Shown: piece after piece, positions 31,594 through 37,539 of the stretch
How positions within the stretch are numbered: the stretch's first letter is position 1
Layout of the letters: every line of letters starts with the position of its first letter
Source: Yinghuangia elevatio
GTDB lineage: Bacteria > Actinomycetota > Actinomycetes > Streptomycetales > Streptomycetaceae
Assembly (NCBI RefSeq): GCF_040649515.1
Contig: NZ_JBEZFP010000095.1
Span: 1-37,539 of the forward strand
Direction of reading: 5' to 3'
Length of the DNA stretch: 37,539 bases
Position numbers and translations under genes: made by a program
The notes under the pieces: generated by a model
The model's input: only the letters and a program-made list of their open reading frames with translations
What the model was told of the DNA's origin: nothing
Databases searched by the model: none

Positions 31594-33732
31594 TCACTTC
31601 GCTTCGGCGTAGCTGTCCACGATTACCGGCACCATCGGCAGCCGCACAGGCGTGTCGCCGAACACGAGCCCTCGCGCCTCGTCCGCGGAGCGCGTGATCG
31701 TCTCGGCGACCGCCTCGGCGGTCTCGCGCGGCGCGTGCACGATGATCTCGTCGTGCTGGAAGAACACCAGATGCGGGCGGGCCCCCGACGGGCTCGGCGG
31801 GAACCGCGCGAGGTGCTGCCGCAGCGTCGCGAGCAGCACCTCGGCCCAGTCGGCGGCGCTCGCCTGGATCACGAAGTTGCGGGTGAACCGCCCCCGGGCG
31901 CGCGTCGACCGGCCCGCGGCGTCCGCATCACCGTCACCGCGCTCCGCACCGCGGTCGGACGTCCTGTCGAAGCCGCCCTGGCCGAAGGCGCGTTCGGGCC
32001 CCGGCTCACCGCCGGGGTCGGCGCGGTCCAGCCACTCGGGCGACGGCGGCGGGCACGGGCGGCCGAGCACCGACCGTACGATGCCGCCTTCTTCGCCGGT
32101 CCGGGCGGCGGCTTCGACGAAGCCCATGGCCTGCGGGTACTGGCGGCGCAGCGTCGCCAGGAGCGGGCCGATGTCGCCGCTGGTCTGCCCGTACATCGCG
32201 CCCAGCAGACCGAGCTTGGCCTTGTCCCGGTCGCCGCGGAACGCGGCGGCGGCCAAGGCCTCGTACAGGTCGCCCGCGGCGGCGGTCCGGGCCAGGCCCG
32301 CGTCGCGCGACATCGCGGCCAGCACGCGGGGTTCGAGCTGGGCGGCGTCGGCGACGACGAGGCACCAGCCCGGGTCCGCGACCACCGCGCCGCGCAGGAT
32401 CCGGGGGATCTGCAGCGCGCCGCCGCCCTGGCTGGCCCAGCGCCCGGAGACGACACCGGCAACCACGTACTCGGGACGGAAGCGTCCGCCGCGTACCCAC
32501 GTGTCCTGCCACGCCCAACCGTGCGCGGCATGCAGGCGCGACAATTCCTTGTGCCGGATAAGGATTTCCGCGGCGGGATGGTCGACACCGCGCAGGTAGT
32601 GCGAGCGGAGTGAGGTCAGGCGGATACCGCGTTCGGCGAACGCCTTGACCACCTGCTGGTGCGAGTCGGGGTTGAACGGCTTTGTCCCGAGGGCCTCGTG
32701 CAGCCGCGCGTTCAGGTCGGCGATGCGCTGCGGCACGGCACCGGCGATCTGCGGACGAGGGCCGAGGAGTTCGGTCAGCAGGCGGTTGTGCACGTCCACG
32801 CGCCAGGGCAGTCCGTTGTACGCCATCTCGGCCGCGACCAGCCCGCCCGCCGACTCCGCCGCGACCAGCAGCCGGAACCGGGCCCGGGCACCGTCGTCGC
32901 CGATCGCCGCGACGCGCCGCAACTGGTCCGAGTGCACCGCCACGACGGCGTCCAACGCATCGACCCCGGAGGGGAGTTGCAGCCGGTCCGGGGCGAACAG
33001 GCTGCCCTGGTCCGCCGCTTGGGCGCCCATGGGCAAGTCGTCCGGGACCGGGAGCCCGCGCAGCCGGGCCCATGCGGCGCCGAGCGAACGCGGGTCGCCG
33101 AAGTGGCCCTCGTGCGCACGCAGCAGCGCCTCGGTCAGCGCGAGGTCGTGGCAGCGGCCCACGCGGACCGGCAGGAGCGGCGCGTACGCGCTGTCCGAAG
33201 TCGCCCACACCCAGCGCGGCGCGTGACCGCCGGATTCGATCGCGTCGACCGCCGCCGCCAGATCCGGCACCCGAAACGGCGCCCCTTGCGCGGAGCCGTC
33301 CTCGCCCAGCGCGAGCAGTCGCCCGCCGGCCCCCTGCGCGTCCGGGACCACCGCGACGCGGGCCGCGGGCGCCCAACCGGGTGGGAACCCGTCGCCCTGC
33401 TGCCCGGCGACCTGCGCCATGTCCGGGGGCGTGGGTCCGCGGTGTGCGGGTCGGTGTTGCCGGGGGCTGTGCTGGGAGGGGCCGTCCTGCGTGGGTCCGT
33501 GCGGTGGGGAACTGTCCTGCGGGGAGCTGTGGTGCGGGAAGCTGGGGTACGGGGAGTTGTGCCGCGGGGAGTCGTGTGGCGTCGGCCGGTGTTCGGGCTG
33601 CGCGTGCGGCCCCGGCCCGGCCCGTCGTGCACCGGGCGCTGTCGGCCCTTGCTGTCCCCGACCCTGGTCGTAGCGGGGCCCGCCGGCCGCCATGTCCGCG
33701 CCTCTCGCGTCGTCGGGCGCGGAAGCGCGCAC
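31594..33732 (-). CDS. DNA polymerase I-like (family A) polymerase, actinobacterial bifunctional type
   Basis: A 712-aa protein. The C-terminal ~400 residues are a family A polymerase domain: ASQGGGALQIPRILRG, motif A (VADAAQLEPRVLAAMSRD, Asp present), motif B (DKAKLGLLGAMYGQTSGD, Lys and Tyr present) and motif C (FFQHDEIIVHAP, catalytic His-Asp-Glu). An acidic/Gly-rich insertion separates motif B from RNFVIQASAADW. Residues about 122-330 match the usual N-terminal region annotated as 3'-5' exonuclease, but I see no clear DxE motif. The start is GTG at 33732, with AGGAGG six bases upstream. This gives a 105-residue Pro/His/Ser/Gln tail made of pentapeptide repeats; relatives usually start near residue 120. 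An ATG at 33420 would omit the tail but has no ribosome-binding site. Confidence 0.88.
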   Translation of the reverse strand: MRASAPDDARGADMAAGGPRYDQGRGQQGPTAPGARRAGPGPHAQPEHRPTPHDSPRHNSPYPSFPHHSSPQDSSPPHGPTQDGPSQHSPRQHRPAHRGPTPPDMAQVAGQQGDGFPPGWAPAARVAVVPDAQGAGGRLLALGEDGSAQGAPFRVPDLAAAVDAIESGGHAPRWVWATSDSAYAPLLPVRVGRCHDLALTEALLRAHEGHFGDPRSLGAAWARLRGLPVPDDLPMGAQAADQGSLFAPDRLQLPSGVDALDAVVAVHSDQLRRVAAIGDDGARARFRLLVAAESAGGLVAAEMAYNGLPWRVDVHNRLLTELLGPRPQIAGAVPQRIADLNARLHEALGTKPFNPDSHQQVVKAFAERGIRLTSLRSHYLRGVDHPAAEILIRHKELSRLHAAHGWAWQDTWVRGGRFRPEYVVAGVVSGRWASQGGGALQIPRILRGAVVADPGWCLVVADAAQLEPRVLAAMSRDAGLARTAAAGDLYEALAAAAFRGDRDKAKLGLLGAMYGQTSGDIGPLLATLRRQYPQAMGFVEAAARTGEEGGIVRSVLGRPCPPPSPEWLDRADPGGEPGPERAFGQGGFDRTSDRGAERGDGDADAAGRSTRARGRFTRNFVIQASAADWAEVLLATLRQHLARFPPSPSGARPHLVFFQHDEIIVHAPRETAEAVAETITRSADEARGLVFGDTPVRLPMVPVIVDSYAEAK
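33421..33585. repeat. Eleven 15-bp repeats coding pentapeptides in the polymerase tail
   Basis: Contiguous 15-bp units, most ending GGGG or GGGA on the plus strand. They encode PTPHD, SPRHN, SPYPS, FPHHS, SPQDS, SPPHG, PTQDG, PSQHS, PRQHR, PAHRG and PTPPD (residues 50-104 of the polymerase). Consensus near S-P-x-H-x. Confidence 0.85.
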
Positions 33733-33834
33733 GGGGTGCCTCCTCACCGCCTTGCGGCGGGTCGCGGCCGGAGCCGGGGGTCGACGGACATCCGAGGATA
33801 AAACGTCACGCGCCGGGATCCGGGGAGGGGGCGG

Positions 33835-34695
33835 TCAGGCGCCCTTCGGTGCGCCGGTGGCGGTGGCGGCGCTCTCCTCCTCCTCCGCCTCCTCCAGCGA
33901 GCCCGCGGCTTCCTGCCGCTCCGCTTCCTCGCGGACCGTGCGCAGGCGTTCCGCCATGGCGTCGGTCCGGGCCCGCAGACCGGCGGCGCGGGCTGCGGCG
34001 TCCTCCGTCATCGCGGGTGCGGGAGTGACCGCGACGCCCTTCGCACGCGCGGTCGCCACCAGGCTCTCCGCCACACCGGGCTGGTGCGCGAGGAGCGCGG
34101 TCGCGAACAGGCTCGCGGTCAGCGTCTTCTCGCGGCCGAACAAGCCCTTGTAGGTGATCTCGTACGGCACCTCGACCGCGTCCAGCCGCCGCTCGGCGGC
34201 CTGCTCCAGCGACGCGAGCATCACCGTCGCGGCGGCCTCCACCGCCTTGCCGACCACCCACTTGCGGCCGGGCAGCGGCGGCAGTACGTCACGGATGCGG
34301 TCGACCTCGCCGTCGAGGCCGTCCGTGGTCATCACGGCGAACGCCTCGCGCATGCGCAGCCCGGTGACCTTGCCCCAGGCGATGTCCTCGCCGTCGAAGC
34401 CCACCTCCTCCGGCCCGAAGCGCACCGCGCCGAGGCCGTCGAGCGGACGCAGCAGACGGGCGGTCGCGGCCGGGATGCGCGGGTGGCGGCAGATGAGGAC
34501 GCCGAGGGAGTGCTCCCACACCGCCGTCGCCGGTGCGTCCGGGACGGTGATCTCGCCGAGCGCGGAGCGGGCCCAGTCCCCGGACGCGATGTTGTCGCGC
34601 CGGGCGCTGATCCCGCGTCCCACCGCACTGCGACCGGCCGAGGCCGCCGACCCGACGGCGCCGCCTATGCCGCGTACGCGATCCCCGATGCCCAT
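33835..34695 (-). CDS. Conserved hypothetical protein (286 aa)
   Basis: No recognised family. The protein begins MGIGDRVRGIGGAVGSAASAGRSAVGRG, an amphipathic Gly/Ala/Arg segment. A mixed alpha/beta middle follows (VLICRHPRIPAATARLLRPLDGLGAVRFGPEEVGFDGEDIAWGKVTGLRMR; later PLPGRKWVVGKAVEAAATVMLASLEQ). It ends in a long charged helix likely to be a coiled coil (AARAAGLRARTDAMAERLRTVREEAERQEAAGSLEEAEEEE, about 230-275). It has no signal peptide or clear membrane segment. ATG at 34695 has GGAGAGGGA upstream, which decides it over the in-frame extension to 34866. It lies upstream of the polymerase gene on the same strand with a ~100-bp gap, so co-transcription is possible. The VRFGPEEVGFDGEDIAWGKV segment recalls small PH-like domains, but this is only an impression. 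Confidence 0.8.
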   Translation of the reverse strand: MGIGDRVRGIGGAVGSAASAGRSAVGRGISARRDNIASGDWARSALGEITVPDAPATAVWEHSLGVLICRHPRIPAATARLLRPLDGLGAVRFGPEEVGFDGEDIAWGKVTGLRMREAFAVMTTDGLDGEVDRIRDVLPPLPGRKWVVGKAVEAAATVMLASLEQAAERRLDAVEVPYEITYKGLFGREKTLTASLFATALLAHQPGVAESLVATARAKGVAVTPAPAMTEDAAARAAGLRARTDAMAERLRTVREEAERQEAAGSLEEAEEEESAATATGAPKGA

Positions 34696-34903
34696 GCGTC
34701 CCTCTCCAGAGTCCCGTCCGAACGGCTGCCCGCCGACCATCCGGATCACCCTAAGCGTCCCGGCGGCCTGGCGCCGGACCGCGCGGCGGAGCGCTCGGGC
34801 GACACCGAGGGCGGTACATCCGCAGAGGGCTCGCGTGCTGTGGAGAGCACGGCGCGGATCCCTCACACGAGGCAGGCCACGACCGCCCGCCTGGTGCGCA
34901 AGT

Positions 34904-35524
34904 TCAGTGTGCTGCTTGCCAGTTCAGGTATCCCGAGGCGTCGATCACCGCGAGGCGGGGCGCTTCGGCGCCGCCGAGGGCGGCTTGTCCGCGCAGGGCC
35001 GGAGCGCCCGTTTCGAGCGCGACGGCAACGTCCTGGAGCATTGCACCGATCGACGCCCACATCGGTACGCCGAGCCCCCATTGCTCGTGGTCCCAGAGGA
35101 ACACCGCTCCGTGGGACTCGCCCGCTCGGAGGTCGACGACGAGTCCGTCGCCGCCGGCGGACATCGCGATCGGCAGCAACTCGGGCAGGAAGCGCGGCTC
35201 GGGTACACCGTTCCCGTCGACCGCGGGCCCTTCCTCGTCCGCGACGAGCAGCCAGATCTCCCGTGTCTCCAAGGCGTCGTCCAGGCTCATCGGTGCGAAC
35301 ACCTCGGGAATCCAGAAGTCGGCACGGATGCCCGTCAGCCGCCACCACGCCCGTAATTCCGCCGGGAGCGCGACGCGCAACTCGGCCTCGACGGCGGCCA
35401 GGCGCGCGTCGTCCGCCGCCGGCCTGGCCGGGGCCGGACGGCAGCGCGAGGTGAGCCAGGCGTCGATTCGGCTCCACGAGTCGCGCACTTCATGATCTGC
35501 CACGTCAAGGTCTGCAGAGGCCAT
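34904..35524 (-). CDS. SMI1/KNR4-family protein
   Basis: A 206-aa protein from ATG 35524. The SMI1/KNR4 (SUKH) features are WSRIDAWLTSR, then VEAELRVALPAELRAWWRLTGIRADFWIPEVFAPMSLDDALE, and further on LLPIAMSAGGDGLVVDLRAGESHGAVFLWDHEQWGLGVPMWASIGAMLQDVA. Such proteins serve as immunity proteins to bacterial toxins or in other peptide-binding roles. No toxin gene is adjacent, so a housekeeping or orphan-immunity role is equally possible. The start is uncertain: in-frame ATGs at 35554 and 35620 extend it by 10 or 32 residues and none has a good ribosome-binding site. The gene is divergent from the metallophosphoesterase. Confidence 0.82.
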   Translation of the reverse strand: MASADLDVADHEVRDSWSRIDAWLTSRCRPAPARPAADDARLAAVEAELRVALPAELRAWWRLTGIRADFWIPEVFAPMSLDDALETREIWLLVADEEGPAVDGNGVPEPRFLPELLPIAMSAGGDGLVVDLRAGESHGAVFLWDHEQWGLGVPMWASIGAMLQDVAVALETGAPALRGQAALGGAEAPRLAVIDASGYLNWQAAH

Positions 35525-35634
35525 GGCCGGGAGTGTGTCAGGCAGCTGCGCCATCCCGGCGACGGCGGCCCCTGGTGGGGGTGCGGGGGACGCAACGTAG
35601 GCTTCCGGCAGGGAACACATGCGGGGAGCGGCGA

Positions 35635-37032
35635 GTGGCGGTTGTTCTGGTGGTCGTGGCCATTGTCGCGCTGGTCGCGGCCATCATCGCGGTGCACTGG
35701 TACGTGTGGCGTCGCATGGTCCGCGACACCACCCGCCCCGGCGGCCCCGCGCGACGCGTCGGCACCGTGGTCGTCGTCCTCCTCCCGCTCGTGAGCTTCG
35801 GCGCGACGCTGTCCACGCGCGCGGAGGCGCCGTTCACCCTGCAACGCGTGCTCGCCTGGCCCGGCTATCTGTGGCTCGCGACGCTGCTCTACCTCGTGCT
35901 CGCGCTCCTCGTCGGCGAGGCGGTACGCCCGCTGCTCAGCCGCTTCCTCGCCCGCCGCGACGCGGCGACCGCCGCACCTGGCGGCGAACCGGCCCCCGGC
36001 AGGGCCTCGGAAGACCAAGACCCCGCGCACACCCCCGCGCACAGCCTCGCGCACGAAGCGCTGCCCGAACCGGTCACGGTGCCCGCCGACGTGCCCGGTA
36101 CGCGCGCGTCCGCCGACTCCTTCGGCGCCGACCACCCCGAGCCGCCGAGCCTGCCCGCCGTACCGCCGCGCAACGCAGCCGAGCCCGACCCCGGAGCCGA
36201 ACCAGCCGTGTCCCGGCGCCTGTTCGTGTCCCGCACGGTCGCCGTCGGGGCCGCGGCGGTCGCGGCCTCCACGGTCGGGTACGGCGCGTACGGCGTCCTG
36301 CGCGGGCCGCGCGTCAAGCGCGTCACCGTGCCGCTCGCCAAACTCCCGCGTGCCGCCCACGGGTTCCGCATCGCGGTGGTCAGCGACATCCACCTCGGGC
36401 CGATCCTCGGCCGCGGCCACGCGCAGCGCGTGGTGGACGCGGTCAACAGCACGAACCCCGACCTCATCACCGTGGTGGGCGACCTCGTCGACGGCTCGGT
36501 GGACAACCTGCGGTCCGCGGCCGAGCCGCTGCGCGGGCTGCGGGCCAGGCACGGGGCGTTCTTCGTGACCGGCAACCACGAGTACTTCTCGGGCGCGGAC
36601 GAGTGGGTGGAGCACGTACGCGAGCTCGGCATCCACCCGCTGCAGAACGCCCGGGTCGAACTGCCCGCCTTCGACCTCGCCGGGGTCAACGACTTCGCGG
36701 GCGAGGACGAGGGCGACGGCCCCGACTTCGCCGCGGCCCTCGGCGACCGCGACCGTACGCGCACCTCGGTCCTGCTCGCGCACCAGCCGGTGGCGATCCA
36801 CGACGCCGTCGACTTCGGGGTGGACCTGCAACTGTCCGGGCACACCCACGGCGGACAGCTGTGGCCGGGCAACTTCGTCGCCGAACTGGCCAACCCGACC
36901 GTCGCCGGGCTGGAGCGCTACCGCGACACGCAGCTCTACGTCACGCGGGGCGCCGGGGCATGGGGGCCGCCGGTACGCGTCGGCGCGCCCTCGGACGTGA
37001 CACTCGTGCAACTGGCGTCCCGCCAGGCATGA
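35635..37032 (+). CDS. Membrane-anchored metallophosphoesterase
   Basis: 465 aa. Three N-terminal membrane segments (about 1-22, 42-58, 76-98) are followed by a Pro/Ala/Glu-rich linker (about 105-192). A fourth hydrophobic segment (200-222) follows the twin-arginine-like SRRLFVSR, and the calcineurin-like phosphoesterase domain occupies 236-465. Metal-site motifs are complete: DIH at 251-253, GD at 282-283, GNHE at 313-316, His383 (LLAHQP) and GHTHGGQ at 402-408. Relatives are YaeI/YkuE-like phosphodiesterases, some acting on lipid or UDP-lipid substrates; the substrate here is unknown. The start is GTG at 35635 with GGGGAG upstream. The catalytic domain is probably outside the cell, given the signal-like fourth segment (inference). 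It lies 7 bp from the next gene. Confidence 0.9.
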   Translation: MAVVLVVVAIVALVAAIIAVHWYVWRRMVRDTTRPGGPARRVGTVVVVLLPLVSFGATLSTRAEAPFTLQRVLAWPGYLWLATLLYLVLALLVGEAVRPLLSRFLARRDAATAAPGGEPAPGRASEDQDPAHTPAHSLAHEALPEPVTVPADVPGTRASADSFGADHPEPPSLPAVPPRNAAEPDPGAEPAVSRRLFVSRTVAVGAAAVAASTVGYGAYGVLRGPRVKRVTVPLAKLPRAAHGFRIAVVSDIHLGPILGRGHAQRVVDAVNSTNPDLITVVGDLVDGSVDNLRSAAEPLRGLRARHGAFFVTGNHEYFSGADEWVEHVRELGIHPLQNARVELPAFDLAGVNDFAGEDEGDGPDFAAALGDRDRTRTSVLLAHQPVAIHDAVDFGVDLQLSGHTHGGQLWPGNFVAELANPTVAGLERYRDTQLYVTRGAGAWGPPVRVGAPSDVTLVQLASRQA

Positions 37033-37039
37033 TCATCAC

Positions 37040-37426
37040 ATGACACCCGAAGAACTGAAGGCGGCGTGCCTCGCGTTCAACGGCGCGAGCGAGGAGTTCC
37101 CGTTCCCGCGCAATGCGCATGTGTCCGTGTTCAAGGTCGGCGGCAAGATCTTCGCGCTCGGCGCGCTGGGCGACACGCCGCTCACGGTGAGCCTCAAGTG
37201 CGATCCCGAGCTGGCGATCCGGCTGCGCGCCGAGTACCCGGCGATCGTCGGCGGCTACCACCTCAACAAGCGGCACTGGAACACCGTGACGCTCGACGGA
37301 AGCGTCCGCGACGACCTGGTCCTCGACATGATCGAGGACTCGTACGACCTGATCGTTGCGGCGCTGCCGAAGATGGAGCGCCTGAAGCTCGACTGGCCCG
37401 GAGAGAAGGCCCGGGGCTCCGAGTAG
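37040..37426 (+). CDS. MmcQ/YjbR family DNA-binding-fold protein
   Basis: 128 aa, the usual family length. It has FNGASEEFPFPRNAHVSVFKVGGKIFALGAL, SLKCDPELAIRLRAEYPAIVGGYHLNKRHWNTVTLDGSV and a C-terminal helix (DMIEDSYDLIVAALPKMER). These match the MmcQ/YjbR (DUF419) family, which has a double-wing fold like CyaY and is often called DNA-binding without firm proof. ATG at 37040 lies 7 bases after the metallophosphoesterase stop, so the two are probably co-transcribed. I see no independent Shine-Dalgarno sequence; translation may depend on coupling. Confidence 0.9.
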   Translation: MTPEELKAACLAFNGASEEFPFPRNAHVSVFKVGGKIFALGALGDTPLTVSLKCDPELAIRLRAEYPAIVGGYHLNKRHWNTVTLDGSVRDDLVLDMIEDSYDLIVAALPKMERLKLDWPGEKARGSE

Positions 37427-37432
37427 GCCCCG
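37412..37432 (+). terminator. Short hairpin at the MmcQ/YjbR stop codon
   Basis: A 6-bp inverted repeat (CGGGGC at 37412-37417, GCCCCG at 37427-37432) with a 9-nt loop that contains the TAG stop codon. Weak, and possibly incidental. Confidence 0.3.
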
Positions 37433-37446
37433 CGGTCCTCGACGGC

Positions 37447-37539
37447 CTAGGGAGTGTCTTCAAATTCGCGTCGGTTAGCCCGCGGGCCGTGGTGCGTGCG
37501 CTCGCAAGGCGCGGGCCGCAGCTCGGCCTGGGTTTGGCC
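37447..37539. mobile_element. Possible insertion-sequence end at the right edge
   Basis: From CTAG at 37447 the sequence changes character: GGAGTGTCTTCAAATTCG is locally AT-richer and resembles the terminal repeats of IS5-type elements seen in Streptomyces, some of which target CTAG. The window ends before any transposase or second end, so this is only a suspicion. Confidence 0.25.

Overview
The window is very GC-rich (about 70% or more by eye, with strong G/C preference at third codon positions). It uses GTG starts and ATGA/GTGA stop-start overlaps freely. It carries a two-domain geosmin synthase, a DUF1206 membrane protein and other actinobacterial families. It reads as a chromosomal segment of a Streptomyces-like actinomycete (Streptomycetaceae or a close relative; genus not determinable). 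I see no rRNA, tRNA, CRISPR array, phage gene or complete transposon. The last ~90 bases may be the edge of an insertion sequence.

Left third, minus strand: a secreted SGNH hydrolase; a complete branched-chain-amino-acid-type ABC importer (livK-H-M-G-F); a secreted LVIVD-repeat protein; and a seven-gene catabolic run. In transcription order that run is semialdehyde dehydrogenase, 2-oxopent-4-enoate hydratase, 4-oxalocrotonate decarboxylase, RidA-type 2-aminomuconate deaminase, 3-hydroxyanthranilate dioxygenase, ACMS decarboxylase and kynureninase. A divergent LysR regulator sits at its head. Together these enzymes would take 3-hydroxykynurenine to 4-hydroxy-2-oxovalerate through 3-hydroxyanthranilate and 2-aminomuconate (the nba/amn-type meta pathway). 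The hydroxylase that makes 3-hydroxykynurenine and the final aldolase and acetaldehyde dehydrogenase are not in the window. The importer and the LVIVD protein follow on the same strand and may serve substrate uptake (inference).

Middle: geosmin synthase diverges from a BtuF-like metal/cobalamin-binding protein that has no export signal. An ABC exporter (ATPase plus two permeases, one with a large extracytoplasmic beta-sandwich domain) diverges from a NarL-type histidine kinase/response regulator pair, which suggests a transporter-sensor module. A fusion of a beta-hydroxyacid dehydrogenase with a PcaC-type carboxymuconolactone decarboxylase domain follows. Next is an SDR oxidoreductase divergent from its likely TetR repressor, with two matching operators between them.

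Right third: a small lysine/arginine-rich protein, an SRPBCC protein and a DUF1206 membrane protein, the first two followed by strong hairpin terminators; a DNA polymerase I-like protein with a pentapeptide-repeat N-terminal tail; a conserved hypothetical; an SMI1/KNR4-like protein; a membrane-anchored metallophosphoesterase; and a MmcQ/YjbR protein.

A recurring oddity is short tandem repeats with unrelated units (8, 10 and 11 bp between genes; 15 and 24 bp inside genes), several of them at the borders of the kynurenine-type operon.
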